In this document: piece by piece, positions 25,801 to 37,000 of the stretch
How positions within the stretch are numbered: the stretch's first letter is position 1
Layout: each line of letters opens with the position of its first letter
From: Owenia fusiformis
Lineage: Eukaryota > Annelida > Polychaeta > Sabellida > Oweniidae
Direction: 5' to 3'
DNA length: 64,000 nt
Assembly: GCA_903813345.2 (NCBI GenBank)
Contig: CAIIXF020000002.1
Span: forward strand, 31,984,926 to 32,048,925
The notes under the pieces: generated by a model
What the model saw: only the letters and a program-made list of their open reading frames with translations
What the model was told of the DNA's origin: nothing
Database searches by the model: none
Translations under genes and position numbers: made by a program

Positions 25801-26644
25801 CTACATAACATTGTCATTTTCCTACATAACATTGTCATTTTCCTTCATAACATTGTCATTTTCCTACATAACATTGTCATTTTCCTACATAACATTGTCA
25901 TTTTCCAACATAACATTGTCATTTTCCTACATAACATTGTCATTTTCCTACATAACATTGTCATTTTACTACATAACATTGTCATTTTCCTACATAACAT
26001 TGTCATTTTCCTTCATAACATTGTCATTTTCCTACATAACATTGTCATTTTCCTACATAACATTGTCATTTTCCTACATAACATTGTCATTTTCCTTCAT
26101 AACATTGTCATTTTCCTACATAACATTGTCATTTTCCTACATAACATTGTCATTTTCCTTCATAACATTGTCATTTTCCTACATAACATTGTCATTTTCC
26201 TACATAACATTGTCATTTTCCAACATAACATTGTCATTTTCCTACATAACATTGTCATTTTCCTACATAACATTGTCATTTTCCTACATAACATTGTCAT
26301 TTTCCTACATAACATTGTCATTTTCCTACATAACATTGTCATTTTCCTACATAACATTGTCATTTTCCTACATAACATTGTCATTTTCCTACATAACATT
26401 GTCATTTTCCTACATAACATTGTCATTTTCCTTCATAACATTGTCATTTTCCTACATAACATTGTCATTTTCCTTCATAACATTGTCATTTTCCTACATA
26501 ACATTGTCATTTTCCTACATAACATTGTCATTTTCCTACATAACATTGTTTATTCATTTTCAGAGTGGCAATCAGGCAGCTCCAAGGAATAGCACAAGAG
26601 TTCTTGCTAACCCAGGTGGCAGTGCAGATACCCGACCATGGTAG
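7893..26644 (+). CDS. JPT2: Jupiter microtubule-associated homolog (JPT/HN1-like)
   Basis: Eight coding exons: 7893-7951, 10717-10855, 13282-13456, 15484-15543, 18070-18237, 20445-20573, 23976-24013, 26564-26644 (849 nt, 282 aa). Every junction is GT/AG and phase-consistent. The ATG at 7893 has a good context (A at -3, G at +4). The protein is low-complexity and Ser/Pro/Gly/Asn-rich, with family hallmarks: RVLAPPGGKSSNIFGAPEE near the N-terminus, then further IFG/VFG/MFG motifs in exons 2, 3 and 5 (STVFGAP, STIFGS, SNIFGN, TAMFGR) and a C-terminal RVLANPGG. Jupiter proteins bind microtubules; vertebrate JPT1/JPT2 are about 150-190 aa, so this one is longer, with more repeated motifs. Exons 4-6 are all phase 1/1 and could be skipped without frameshift. 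Invertebrates usually have a single JPT gene, so the JPT2 symbol rests mainly on adjacency to CRAMP1. Confidence 0.85.
8362..8593. mobile_element. MITE-like element with about 24-bp inverted ends
   Basis: The left end TTGGGGACAAAAATAAATGA (from 8363) is almost the reverse complement of the right end TCATTTATTTATGTCCCCAA (to 8593). The 230-bp interior is non-coding. Confidence 0.65.
10545..10675. repeat. Dispersed MITE family (GGCATTAACATGCAAAATGTC ends), copy near JPT exon 2
   Basis: Contains GCAAAATGTCACTACCTGCC then ATTTGTTACAGACA, followed by repeated CCAAACACTGAACACCAA-type words and ATCCACAAAAA. The same layout recurs, in either orientation, at about 13,990-14,113, 31,921-32,044, 36,573-37,967, 39,868-39,962, 44,060-44,225 and 46,000-46,155. 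This copy ends about 40 bp before the JPT exon 2 acceptor. Confidence 0.6.
10856..13281 (+). other. JPT intron 2
   Basis: A 2.4-kb intron. It contains a copy of a dispersed repeat at 11,810-12,015 (GTGATCTCCCCAGCA...CCTGTGGAGAACACTG, also at 20,770-20,896) and a MITE with perfect 13-bp inverted ends at 12,653-12,847. No gene is visible. Confidence 0.55.
12653..12847. mobile_element. MITE with 13-bp perfect terminal inverted repeats
   Basis: Ends are TACAGTAAAACCT (12653-12665) and AGGTTTTACTGTA (12835-12847), exact reverse complements. A related, less perfect copy spans about 29,374-29,545. Similar ACAGTATAACCTG sequence occurs near 40,888. Confidence 0.65.
13457..15483 (+). other. JPT intron 3 with MITE copy and tandem acceptor
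   Basis: Donor GTTAGT at 13457. The acceptor is a NAGNAG tandem (TTCAGCAG at 15476-15483), so exon 4 may begin at 15481 or 15484; both keep the frame. A copy of the GGCATTAACATG MITE family is at about 13,990-14,113. Otherwise nothing is recognised. Confidence 0.55.
15544..18069 (+). other. JPT intron 4
   Basis: Contains a short TACTG-type tandem run (15,709-15,743), X-box-like words near 16,922-16,995, and a tandem duplication of about 80 bp at roughly 17,660-17,812 (block GACGAGAAAATCTGT...AAATTGCTCTT twice). No gene is visible. Confidence 0.5.
18238..20444 (+). other. JPT intron 5
   Basis: Donor GTATGT at 18238 and acceptor TTCCCTGTAG ending at 20444. Apart from the X-box-like cluster at its 5' end, nothing is recognised. 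Confidence 0.5.
18349..18545. promoter_or_regulatory. Cluster of X-box (RFX-type) palindromes in JPT intron 5
   Basis: GTTGCCATAGCAAT (18349-18362), GTTACTGTAGTAAC (18444-18457), GTTACCATAGTAAC (18475-18488) and GTTACCATAGTAA (18533-18545) lie within about 200 bp. They resemble the RFX X-box consensus (GTTRCC, spacer, GGYAAC-like half sites). Further examples: 26,696-26,709 (GTTGCCATGGTTAC, JPT 3' UTR) and 34,546-34,559 (GTTACCAGGCAACC, MOSPD2 intron). Regulatory function is inference; a simple repeat origin is possible. Confidence 0.35.
20574..23975 (+). other. JPT intron 6
   Basis: A 3.4-kb intron with donor GTGACA at 20574. It carries a second copy of the GTGATCTCCCCAGCA repeat (20,770-20,896) and an imperfect hairpin element at about 22,452-22,680 (arms containing GTGCTGAAAGT and ACTTTCAGCAC). 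No gene is visible; the 130-codon minus-strand frame at 23,483-23,875 resembles nothing known. Confidence 0.5.
24304..25385. mobile_element. Decayed Tc1/mariner-type DNA transposon
   Basis: The left end CAGGGTGTCCGGAAAGTAAA (24304 onward) is mirrored by TTTACTTTCCGGACACCCTG at the right end (to 25385). Both ends are flanked by TA, the typical Tc1/mariner target duplication. The inverted repeats extend inward for roughly 200 bp with decay (GCTACAGATTGTAGAG near 24,372 against CTACAATCTGTAGC near 25,303). In the middle, short fragments of a DDE transposase can be read (HNAPIHKAK near 24,745; PYYPDNVPLDFYINEYLKA near 24,832) in different frames with stops between. It is a relic in JPT intron 7. 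Confidence 0.75.
25643..26551. repeat. 21-bp minisatellite, 43 units, abutting the JPT exon 8 acceptor
   Basis: The unit is CATTGTCATTTTCCTACATAA, repeated 43 times with few variants (CTTCAT, CAACAT or ACTACAT in place of CTACAT). Because 21 is a multiple of three, several frames stay open and produce artefactual reading frames. The array ends about 12 bp before the TTTTCAG acceptor of the last JPT exon. No unit contains the dinucleotide AG. Each supplies a pyrimidine run and a CATAAC word similar to a branch point. Variant units are ordered in a partly duplicated pattern of about 15 units. Confidence 0.95.
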
Positions 26645-29600
26645 ATGGATTACCCAGCATGCATTACCAGGCCACCATCTTGAATCGTCAGGCTGGTTGC
26701 CATGGTTACTGACACTTACACATCACACTACACTACAACTGAATTGACAAAGTTCAAGCTGAACTTTCAAAAGATCCAACTAACTATATCTAAAAATAAT
26801 TTAAGGAAAAGAACAAAAATTTCAATACAACTCTGTGAGAGTTGAAATTGATCACCATTCAGTGATCATTTGCTATTTTTTTGTGCCATTTCCACTTGAA
26901 TTCAAATTTTCTATAATGATGTAAAAACGTGGAACATGTTTATACATTGGACATTCCTTGTGCAGGGTAGCATTCATCAGTCCCACGTTATAACATTACA
27001 AATTATATTTACCCCAAGTATATACCAAAATGTAGCAACTGATAGAATGATTTGCCACTTTGATGTCTCAATGGGCAAATCTGTCTTTAAACTCCTAGAT
27101 GTGAGATATTCGCTGTAATTTTTGAAAAAAGTATTAATTGTACAGGTTGCGGCAATTTACATGTATTTTTTCAAGTATTATAGTCTCATCTACAGGGTGG
27201 GTAAATATATATGAAATGAACAATGAATATGCAGTCCATTCATTCTGGAGAAAAAACCTAGTAATTTACTCAGGTTAATCTTTGAAATCCAGTAGAACAT
27301 CAAAAATCAGGTGGTTCAAGTAAAGCATGATTTTAGGAATATTTAGCAGATTAAAAGTCTTATCTGCTGACTGGCATATATAATTAGAATAACAAGCCAT
27401 AATATAGCTGCTTTTTAAAACATGTATAGGACGTGGTACTTACTCTCGAGACTTAATATTTATTTCGAAAAAATCTTCAATCTAAAGCTAGGGCCGTAGA
27501 CATGAGATGTCAGGCTCTCACTAGGTGCAGTGAAAATGAGTAATGCGGTGCAAAATTGTATATAGAACGAGCGCTAAGCTCTCTTTTTCACAATTGAAAC
27601 ATTTTGTAGTGAATATACGTATACACATGTACATATTACATAAGAAATGTGGTGTTAGTTTTTTGAATTGCCTAATTACATTTAAATAGAATGAATCACC
27701 TATCATTTGTAACTGTATTTTCATTATCATTTTTGGCATGGTTTCAAATGATGATGGAGTTTATTAATGACGATTTTAAGTGTATATTTCGTGACAGTCT
27801 AATGCAGAACCCAATGAATTTGTACCCAGATAATTGAGAAATTCCTCAATTTAAAGCATTTTTTGAGGTTTTGCACAAGATTGTGTTTAATGTTTGATGG
27901 TGTCATTCGCATATAATGTAATCAAACCAAATTTTGTATGTCAGTATGTCTTATCAGTATTTTATACACACTTGATCCATGGTGGCTTACACACTTGATC
28001 TGTGATGGCTCACAATTTCATCTGTATGTCTCAATCTCAAAATATGCTATATGTCTAGGTTTTGTATGTGTATATCATCAGCTAAGCTCAGTAGCAACTT
28101 GTTTCAAAATGTCAAACTCTCCATTTGTTTATCCTAAATTATTTTTCTATTGTTAAATGAATCCTGGAATGGAGTCACTCCTCATATTAATATCTTCTAA
28201 ATGTGTACATACATAGACCCTACACTATCAAACAGTGGAGTCTGGAGATTGTGATTCAACAATTTTTATTTGACGATAGAATTATTTCACACTATTCACT
28301 TGGTTGTGTCTCAAATTATGACATTATTTTTGAAAGTTTCTCAGATTTATTTTGTTAATGCATTTAAATTCTATCAATTCTACTCTTGAGTTTGATTGTT
28401 ATTGCAAATATTCTTAATGAAAATTATATTTTTATTGTGGATTGAATGTATATTTTGCTCAAAGAAAGAATTCTATTATGTTGTGAGCATTTTCAATAAT
28501 TTTGCTTGTTCCAAAAATGTCAGCTACCTTTGAATTCTGATTCCTGGCCAGTTTCTGAAATCTGGTTATTGTTATAGAAATCTGAATTATGAATTGAACG
28601 AAAACACACATTAATAAACGATATTTGTCATCAATACTTTGCTTCGTTATCTATGTCCATGTGGTATTAACATTAATGTAGTCACAAACCAACCCTTTAT
28701 AACTTCCCAGTATCTAGACTGTGGATAGCTACCATATACAAGCCCATGGGGTTGTAATTCATGATACTGTAGTAGTTAATCAAATCTTTAGTCAATAAGG
28801 TTGTTTATGTTGCCCATTATGGACAAAGCACTAACTTTCCAAATGTGAATTAGATATGCCCCACGGGTATAATTGTTTACCGTAATAGCCCATGGGCTTT
28901 ATGTTGGAACATTATATGATATTTTGGTGAGGATATGGTGAAGTTATGTGAAATGCTTATATTGTATGTTACAGTTTTGTTACTATTATAAAGCAAAAAT
29001 ATATAAATATAAATTGGTGATATGAAATTTAACAGTGTTTGTTATTAGGTCTGACAGAAATTGAGACATTCTTTTTGTTTGAGCAATAACTGAAATTATC
29101 GTATGATCTGTAAAATGAAGCCCTCTGATTGGTTAGTTCTTGTGCTGTACCAATCTGTATTGCTACTGAGGTTGTCTCGACTTCATCTCGCTCGTTCCAA
29201 TACAAAGAATATATCCTGTATTGCACTTCAAATCATTCAATAACTTAAATACCAGAAGGCTGATTTTGTTCAATGAGGAAATGGACAGTCTGCTGAATTA
29301 AATTCAATCGAAAAATTCAAAATGGCCATTAAATAATTTACCCAGCATGCCCAAAACTTAGTCATATCTTGTAGCTACAGTGAAACCTGTATTATATTTG
29401 AATACTTCTCTAATCTGAACACTTCTTGGTCCTCAAGTTATCTGCCACTCAACTTCATGTTGAAAAACAATTAAAAGTGAACACCTGCTAATCAAAACAC
29501 TTGTCTAGTCCAAGAGGCGTTCTGATCAGACAAATTTTACTGTAGAAGGTTTTCTCCGAATTCAATGACAAGATTTGATTAATGCCCACCCAGGTAAACA

Positions 29601-31095
29601 GATATAACAATATAACACTGTAAAAGTGTGATAATATAATTCTGCAAGATGTAGGATTCCCATCAAGCTTCTTCAATAGAATAAAACTGCACACAGTTCT
29701 TGTGTTTTTTTTTATTTTTAAAAATGGATTTCAAAGATTATTGCCGAGATGTAACTTCTTTAAAGGGAGAAAAAGGAATAGGCTAGAGATGAGTTGAAGC
29801 AAAATTCAGAGAAGATACAATATCTTCCTCTCATGTCCTGTTTATTTTCTAAACTGGCCAACAGTTCTGACTTCCTAAGGATAATCCTCGGATTTTATAC
29901 TGTAGATACACTTGATTTGGCTACAGTTTTAATTTGACAGATTGGTGGATTTTCTCAATTAAAAATATGCCAATTTTCAGATCTATTTTAAAAAATCCCC
30001 AAAGGAATTTGTAATTTGCAATAAGTTGTAATGTAAGTATTCCTATTTGGATGTCAGTGCTATACCAAGACTTGCTGCAAGTAGAACATATGAATCTGAA
30101 ATGTTTATTTCCAGATCAATGATAAAACTTGTGCTCAATCCAGACTCTGGCAAATTAAATAGCCGCCAATATTTGAAAAGCTAATTCACTAAAGTTAAGT
30201 AGCATCAGATTAAGTGTATCTACTGTACAGTAAAAAAGATTATCTGGTTATCTGATTAACTGAAATGTCTTTGTATTCTGTCAACCTTCACTCAAACAAT
30301 CAACACAAAACTTTATTTAACATGCAGTATATAAAATATATTTAATTTTAATACAAAATTGAAGTTTATTCAATTTCAAAATTGAAATACAAAACCAACA
30401 CTTATTTTACAAAAACATTTTTCATTTTAACTTCTTATAGTTTTTTAAACTAAAAATATCTGCTGGTCAAAAATATTCAATTTATCAAAGGCAATATACA
30501 TTATTTCTTTTTTATATACTGGGCTATTTTACACTTTTAAGTGATATTGTGATAAATACACAGCATTTTTTGTTCACTGAAACACAGAAATATTGAATTT
30601 GTGCACTTAGAATATTTGACACAATATTTTTTTCTTAGTTCTCTCAATAATATAGGACTAATAATTTCAGGTTAAGGAATGTTATCCAAAATCTCAAAGT
30701 AGAATTTTAAGGAGTCTATTAATTTTTTTATTCATTTAGCTTTCTTCACTTCTTATATTTTTGATTGACACAGAATAATCTTGAAATGTTTTTACCATGC
30801 ATGTCTTGATGTCACCCGATAAAATGTACGTGTATTAAATTTTTTCTAAATGTAAAAATTACTTCATGAGTTTAATCTTCAGTATCAATGTTTGAATAAA
30901 ATGTCTTGGAACTCATTTTCCCTCCAATAAAAGTAAAATAGAGGAATCAGTGAGGAAAACTGAGAATTTGGACTTTACAGTTAAACATTATAAAAGCATG
31001 AAAACAAGGCACATCATTTATAAAAAGCTACATCTAAAGCAGACCATAATTCCTCACAAATTCATCTAATTTACAATTTGTGGGTGATAATGTAG
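26645..31095. other. JPT 3' UTR, intergenic space and MOSPD2 3' UTR (convergent ends)
   Basis: No coding sequence was recognised. A plus-strand AATAAA at 28613-28618 could end JPT transcripts. A minus-strand AATAAA (TTTATT at 30312-30317) could end MOSPD2 transcripts. The interval holds an imperfect inverted repeat at about 28,740-28,905 (AAGCCCATGGG / CCCATGGGCTT) and a MITE-like copy at 29,374-29,545. It is otherwise AT-rich and featureless. Confidence 0.5.
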
Positions 31096-34000
31096 CTATT
31101 GGAAGAATGAGGGAATGCACGAGTTCACATTGTATCTATTCAATGGGACTATATTCCAATTAAGCACTAGGGTGACTGCAACTGCGACTAAGATAACCAT
31201 CATGAAAAAGAATATTTGGAATCTATAAATGTTTTTTAGTCTTTTCTCTAAACTTGTCTGCGCATCCATCACTGTTGTCAACTGGAACATAGAAATTGAA
31301 AAAGTTACCAGCACAAGTCCCAGAGAAATGAACAAAAAAAGTGAAATGTTCAAAACAAAGGCCAAAAGCAAGAAAAACGGTGGATAGACATGAAACGGAA
31401 ACGGACACAGCAGAGTGAACATACATCACTGAAGAAGTCAATGTCTGTTAACAATAACATTAAAGTGAATGAACAGGCTTGGAGTAAAGAAGGATGAGTT
31501 ACAAGCTAAAGGCAATTCATTGGATGTTGGGAGACATAACCATTGAATTTGAAGAAAATATTTTATCTTGAGATATACAGAAATTGTTTATGTACCAAAT
31601 CACCGATATGTTCAGAAAGATATTTGGGTCAAGGGTTAGGTGAAGTCCCCCAAGTGTATTCTTACACTAGCATACTGTATATGCGAACCTTTTAAACTAG
31701 CAAAGGCGCTTGTATATCTCATCGCAAAACTTTGAGAGCCCATGAATGTAGTCATATTGAATTTTCACCTTTTTGTTAATATCAAGCATTTGTTCAGTCA
31801 ACTTTGCCATGTCATCTGATGTAAAAGCTGACGCTTTGCAGAGGCTTGGTTTGCCAGCTTCACTGAGGACACATCGTAACCTGTAATGTTAAAATTCAGC
31901 AATCAATGTCATAAAATATACAAGGCATTAACATGCAAAATGTCATCACCTGCCATTTGTTACAGACACCTACAACCACAGAATGCTGTCCACAAAAAGA
32001 TGGAGACCATAACAATATGTCACTATTTGTGGTAGTGACATTAAAACTAGACTTGAAAGAGTAACAGAATGTGATAACAGAAATACATACAAAACATCTC
32101 CCTAGCAGTGAAGCATTAGAAGGGGCTGAACACGATTGATTGAAATATGGGAAAATGTTTTCACTCATTTAAAAAACCATTCGCAGCTCTCGAAATATAG
32201 ACATTAGACAAATGATAAATTGTTACCATTTTTTGATAAAATTTACCAAATTTTAAAATGGAGAGTTTCCAATCAATCTGTTAGAATACAACAATGGATT
32301 ATTCAAATACAAAATGAGTCAATTTAGAAATATGACAGTGTGTTCTATACCTGTATTCTTCAATTTCTTCCTTTGGTGTTGTCTTCCATTGTGAAGCTAC
32401 CTGAGATACAGATGTTACGTCATCTGCGATTTCCATACCCATAATCAAGAACTTGTCCCTTGATACGGCAGTATGACCTCCTGCAAGTAGTCAATTTACA
32501 TATACTGGTAGGTACTCAGGCCTGGTTAATCAAAGATTTAAAATATCATGAACTCGCTTAATTAGACCCCAATGATAATATTTAGTAATGTGTTTTGCAC
32601 TTTTCGATTTTTATTAATAAATTCCCTGACCATTTGAAGCATTTCAAGTACATGAAAATTTGATCTATTTCAATATTTAAATTCTTATAATTTGATTTTT
32701 CCTGACTATAAGACCGAGTAGCCTATTCATAGTACTAATTGTATATTTGTGTTGCATGTTCAGGCCCATAGACAGGTGGTTCAAACATCATGCTTTTTTC
32801 AGTTTTCACCCTTTTAAGCACTTTTCAAGTGATTTTGGGCCAAAATTGTCAAAATTGAACTCCCCTAGATTTTTAAAAAAATTACCCCCCCCCCAGGCAA
32901 AAATCTGGCTCCTAATTTTAATGACCTACCTGGCTGGAGGAATATATTCACATCTGCTGATTGGTCAGGTTTTATAAGACCAGAGCTTGGTTTCACCCTG
33001 TATCTCTCTGGCGATGTTGTTTTTACCTAATATTGTATGAAAATACAAGAATTATAAAAGACTCTCAGAAAAAAATGTTTAAGGTACATTTCATGTAATA
33101 TAACTTGAAATGTTATGACTTCAGTCAAGATTTACCAAATGATCTTTATAATTTACTGAATTTTTCATCAATGTACAAAGTATCTGAAACCATGAAAAAT
33201 TTATTTTTGTTAATTTAAAAGAACTGTCTTTAATACCTATAAAATCATATGTATAGCAGTAACTAAGACGTCATATGTTATATGATATTTTAGGTAAACC
33301 AACCATTGAAAATAATGAAATGAAAGGACAAAAAGTATACCTTAAAAGCTAAATGTTTATGTCCTGAACTTAGTACCAGCACAAACTTGGTTTCTCTAGT
33401 TGGATCAATGACATTGAACTCCATCTCTTCTGTGACACTGGAATAAAATAAATTCATTTTGCCAAGGGTGGATGTTTTGCATTTCTTCAACAACTTATAT
33501 TATACAATAAAAATAAATGAATAGGGCATTTTCGGAAAATTATGATTCTAATTACATCAAATTCAACAGAAACATTATGTTTTATTGTTTATAAAATTCA
33601 ACATTCTTTTATAAATAAGTAGCTGTCAATTTTATATCCTCCTAAATATGTTAATCCTTTAGGTGGTTTAACTGAACTGAAAATCTTGAATCCAGGTAAC
33701 AGAGATGGCCTCTGACCCCTGACTTACTTTAGTGAAAGCAATGTGTCTCCCTTTGATGTTCCACCTGAACTAACATCTGAATCCCCTTGCTCTGCTGAGA
33801 AACTTGTATATTGATCCTTCTCAGAAAATGTTACCTTGAAATAAATGAAACAATCAATTGAGTCTTCATATTTTAATGCAGAATGACTTACCAATATGCT
33901 GTGATTCTGATTTTATATCAATGGAAGATTTGCATCTGAAATAATTTGAAGATTAAAGCCTATGGTTGTTTCTATACAATTTTTGTATCAATGTAAAACT

Positions 34001-37000
34001 AGATATACTCATGGAATAACTAACACCTCATATATTTTGTCAAGTACATATAGAATTGATCATTTAACCTTCTCTTCTGCTTTATCCTCTTCATTTCTAT
34101 CTTCTTCATTTTTCCTATTTTCTTTTTCAACATTTTCCTCTTCTTTGGTTTCCCCCTCATCATCTTCCTCCTCCTTGATTTCCCCATTTATGCTTTCATC
34201 TTCTGTATCATTTTCATTATGATATTTTCCTTCTAGAATATTTTCAGATTCTAACGACTCTGCCTTTGAATTAAGGCTATCCGTATCTCCAATCTCAATG
34301 GCATTGACAAGCCCCCTGACATATCCCTCCACCTCATCTTTTCCTCGATCCATCTTTAAACTAACAATCACTCTGTCCCCTCTGTACATGATGGCTTCTT
34401 TCAATAGTTTAACATCTCTTGGTTTCTATGTTTATTGTGTATACTACCAAGAATTTCAGATTCTGTGATGTCACAATAGTCAATTTTAATTTAATTGTTT
34501 TTGTGATACATCATCACTGTGATGTCACACAGACTGTCTGAATTTGTTACCAGGCAACCGATGTTATATGTTCGGAATGTATGAGGCATTGCTATGACAT
34601 CATAATACTTCTCTTATATGACATCAAATTCCTAGAATTGGTTGCTATGGAAAAATGTTTGTTTTCTTCCATTATTTTGGTGCATATCAAATTGTTTTTG
34701 ATACTATTATTTGATAATTAAAACCCAGGGTCAAAATCATCCACAGTACCCAGAGTGACTTATCTTGCCTTACCCTTTTTCTAGCTAGACTAGTATTGTG
34801 AATAGTTGCTGGGTTGCTTATGCTGCTAGTAAGACTGGATTCAAGGCTTGAGGTCTCCACATCATGCATGACATCCCCATTCCCCTCTAGTTCAGGGGGA
34901 GTATATTTGTACTCATATGTGTCCTAAACAATCAATACATTTATATCATATACTAAAGCAATATAATATTAATATGGATTGAAACAAGATTATTATTTAC
35001 TTTAATGTTCTAAAATTGATTTTTATCTATATACAGGGGAGGCAGATTTTTTCAGAGACTTGTATTCTTTACACAGTTATGTAGTAATCGTGGCTCAAAA
35101 ACAAATACAACATACACGTAAAGCAATAGTTTACACAGTTCCTTAATTATTCAAGTGGGGTTTAGGTGTGTTATCTATCATAAAAAGGAATGCATAGAAA
35201 ATTGTGGCTCAATGGAAAGCAAGTGTTTGGTATGAATCCAACCAATGAATTGATACTCAATAAGAGGAAAACATCTGACAACATTCAAATTTGTTGTGGT
35301 ACTTACTGTTCCACCCATATAAGTTAAGAGTTGACTAGGGTCTATATATTGCGGGATTTCTTTTTTCTTCACCATTTTGACACTCTCTTGCTCTTCCTGA
35401 CTGAGCCACGATTTAATAAGCTTCCAGATAGCTGGAAATAGAGGGCACTGGTGAAGGGAAGGGGTAAATGGTTGTTTGGTAATTTGGAAATGGTTGGTAT
35501 GGTAACAGCTGTTGTTTGCCATGATATGAGAACGATGGTGATGGGAATTGACATTTGGAGCCTTAACAAAATTGGAGTGCAGGTTCAGGTGTTTTGGGAT
35601 TCTGGAATAAAATTTTTATAATCAAGCATTATCTATTAGTGACACTCTCATGATAATTCTCATAGAATTTCATTTAACAAATACGTGCGATTCACTAAAT
35701 ACAGACGGTCAGTTGGAAAAAATGTATGAAAGTCAAATGAAGTTTCATAACACACCACATTCACATGTAACAATCAGGTTCATATTCTATGAGGATTAAA
35801 AAGAGAGCCTCACATGGGTTATAAACAACTCTCCCTGCAGCAGCAGGTCTTACCGTCCCTCCCATATGTTTTGGTAAATTATCTTTGTTTATGTGTTCCT
35901 GAATGTCAGCTTTTTTGACAAATTTTATTTTTTCCCGTTGTCGCTCGGATAACCATCCTTGTATTACTCTCCACACAGCTGCAAAATTTGGGACATCTAG
36001 TTACAAGATAATATATCTAGTTACAAGAAGTGATATCTAGTTACAAGAAATTATATCTACATCTAGTTATTACAGGAAGTTTCATTAGTTACAATTAGCT
36101 TCCACTGAAGTGCACTTTGTTTAGTTACATTTAGTTCATTTTCTTTATTGCCCTTCCACCAGTCAAGGGGCATGTGGCTTTTTCAAGCATTTTGTTACAA
36201 ATGGACTGTTTATTGTGAAATGGCAACAATTTGGGATTCTTTAGAATGTTTTTGTATATATAATAAATAAAATATACAAAAAACAACAATATATATACAT
36301 GTATAATACTCAGAGCTTAATCTTTCACTAAACATATGGCATATCTGCACAAATACTTTATTATTAAAATACATGGACTTTATTTCATTCTATTTCAATG
36401 CAAGTATATACAATCAATAACTTACCATTTAGTATCCAGGGCATTTCATACATCAGCAGGTATGCTGCAAAATAAGCAAACTTGTTATTACATTTTTATA
36501 ATTTTGAATTGGATACTAGTCTTAAAATAAATTAAATAAAAAAAACTTTGATGTTGATCTTAGCATAAAAAAACAAGGCATTAACATGACAAAATGTCAC
36601 CACCTGAAACAATTTGGTCAATTTAAAGCAAGTTGGAAAATACCTTTTGACCTTGAGAAGGTCATTGAAGGTCAAAGGTCAAATCTAAAGTCAGATTTGA
36701 ACTTCTAAGAACTTGTAAGGTCAAATTTGAACTTTTGAAAAGATGTAGATGATTTTGAAAAAAAAATTAGTCAATTTGAAGCAAGTTGAAAAATACCTTT
36801 TTGACCTTTTTTGACCTTGAGAAGGTCATTGAAGGTCAAATGTCAAATCTTAAGTCATATTTGAATTTCTGAGAACATGTAGATGATTCTGAAAAAAAAA
36901 TTTAGTCAATTTGAAGCAAGATGAAAAAATACCTTTTTGACCCTTTTTGACATTGAGAAGGTCATTGAAGGTCAAATGTCAAATCTAAAGTCAGATTTGA

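Noticed and set aside
25567-26592. A 341-codon open frame (and overlapping 333- and 88-codon frames) of regular short peptide repeats
   Set aside because: It is the 21-bp minisatellite read in frame. The repeat length is a multiple of three and lacks stops, so frames stay open on both strands. It lies in an intron with a good acceptor at its end.
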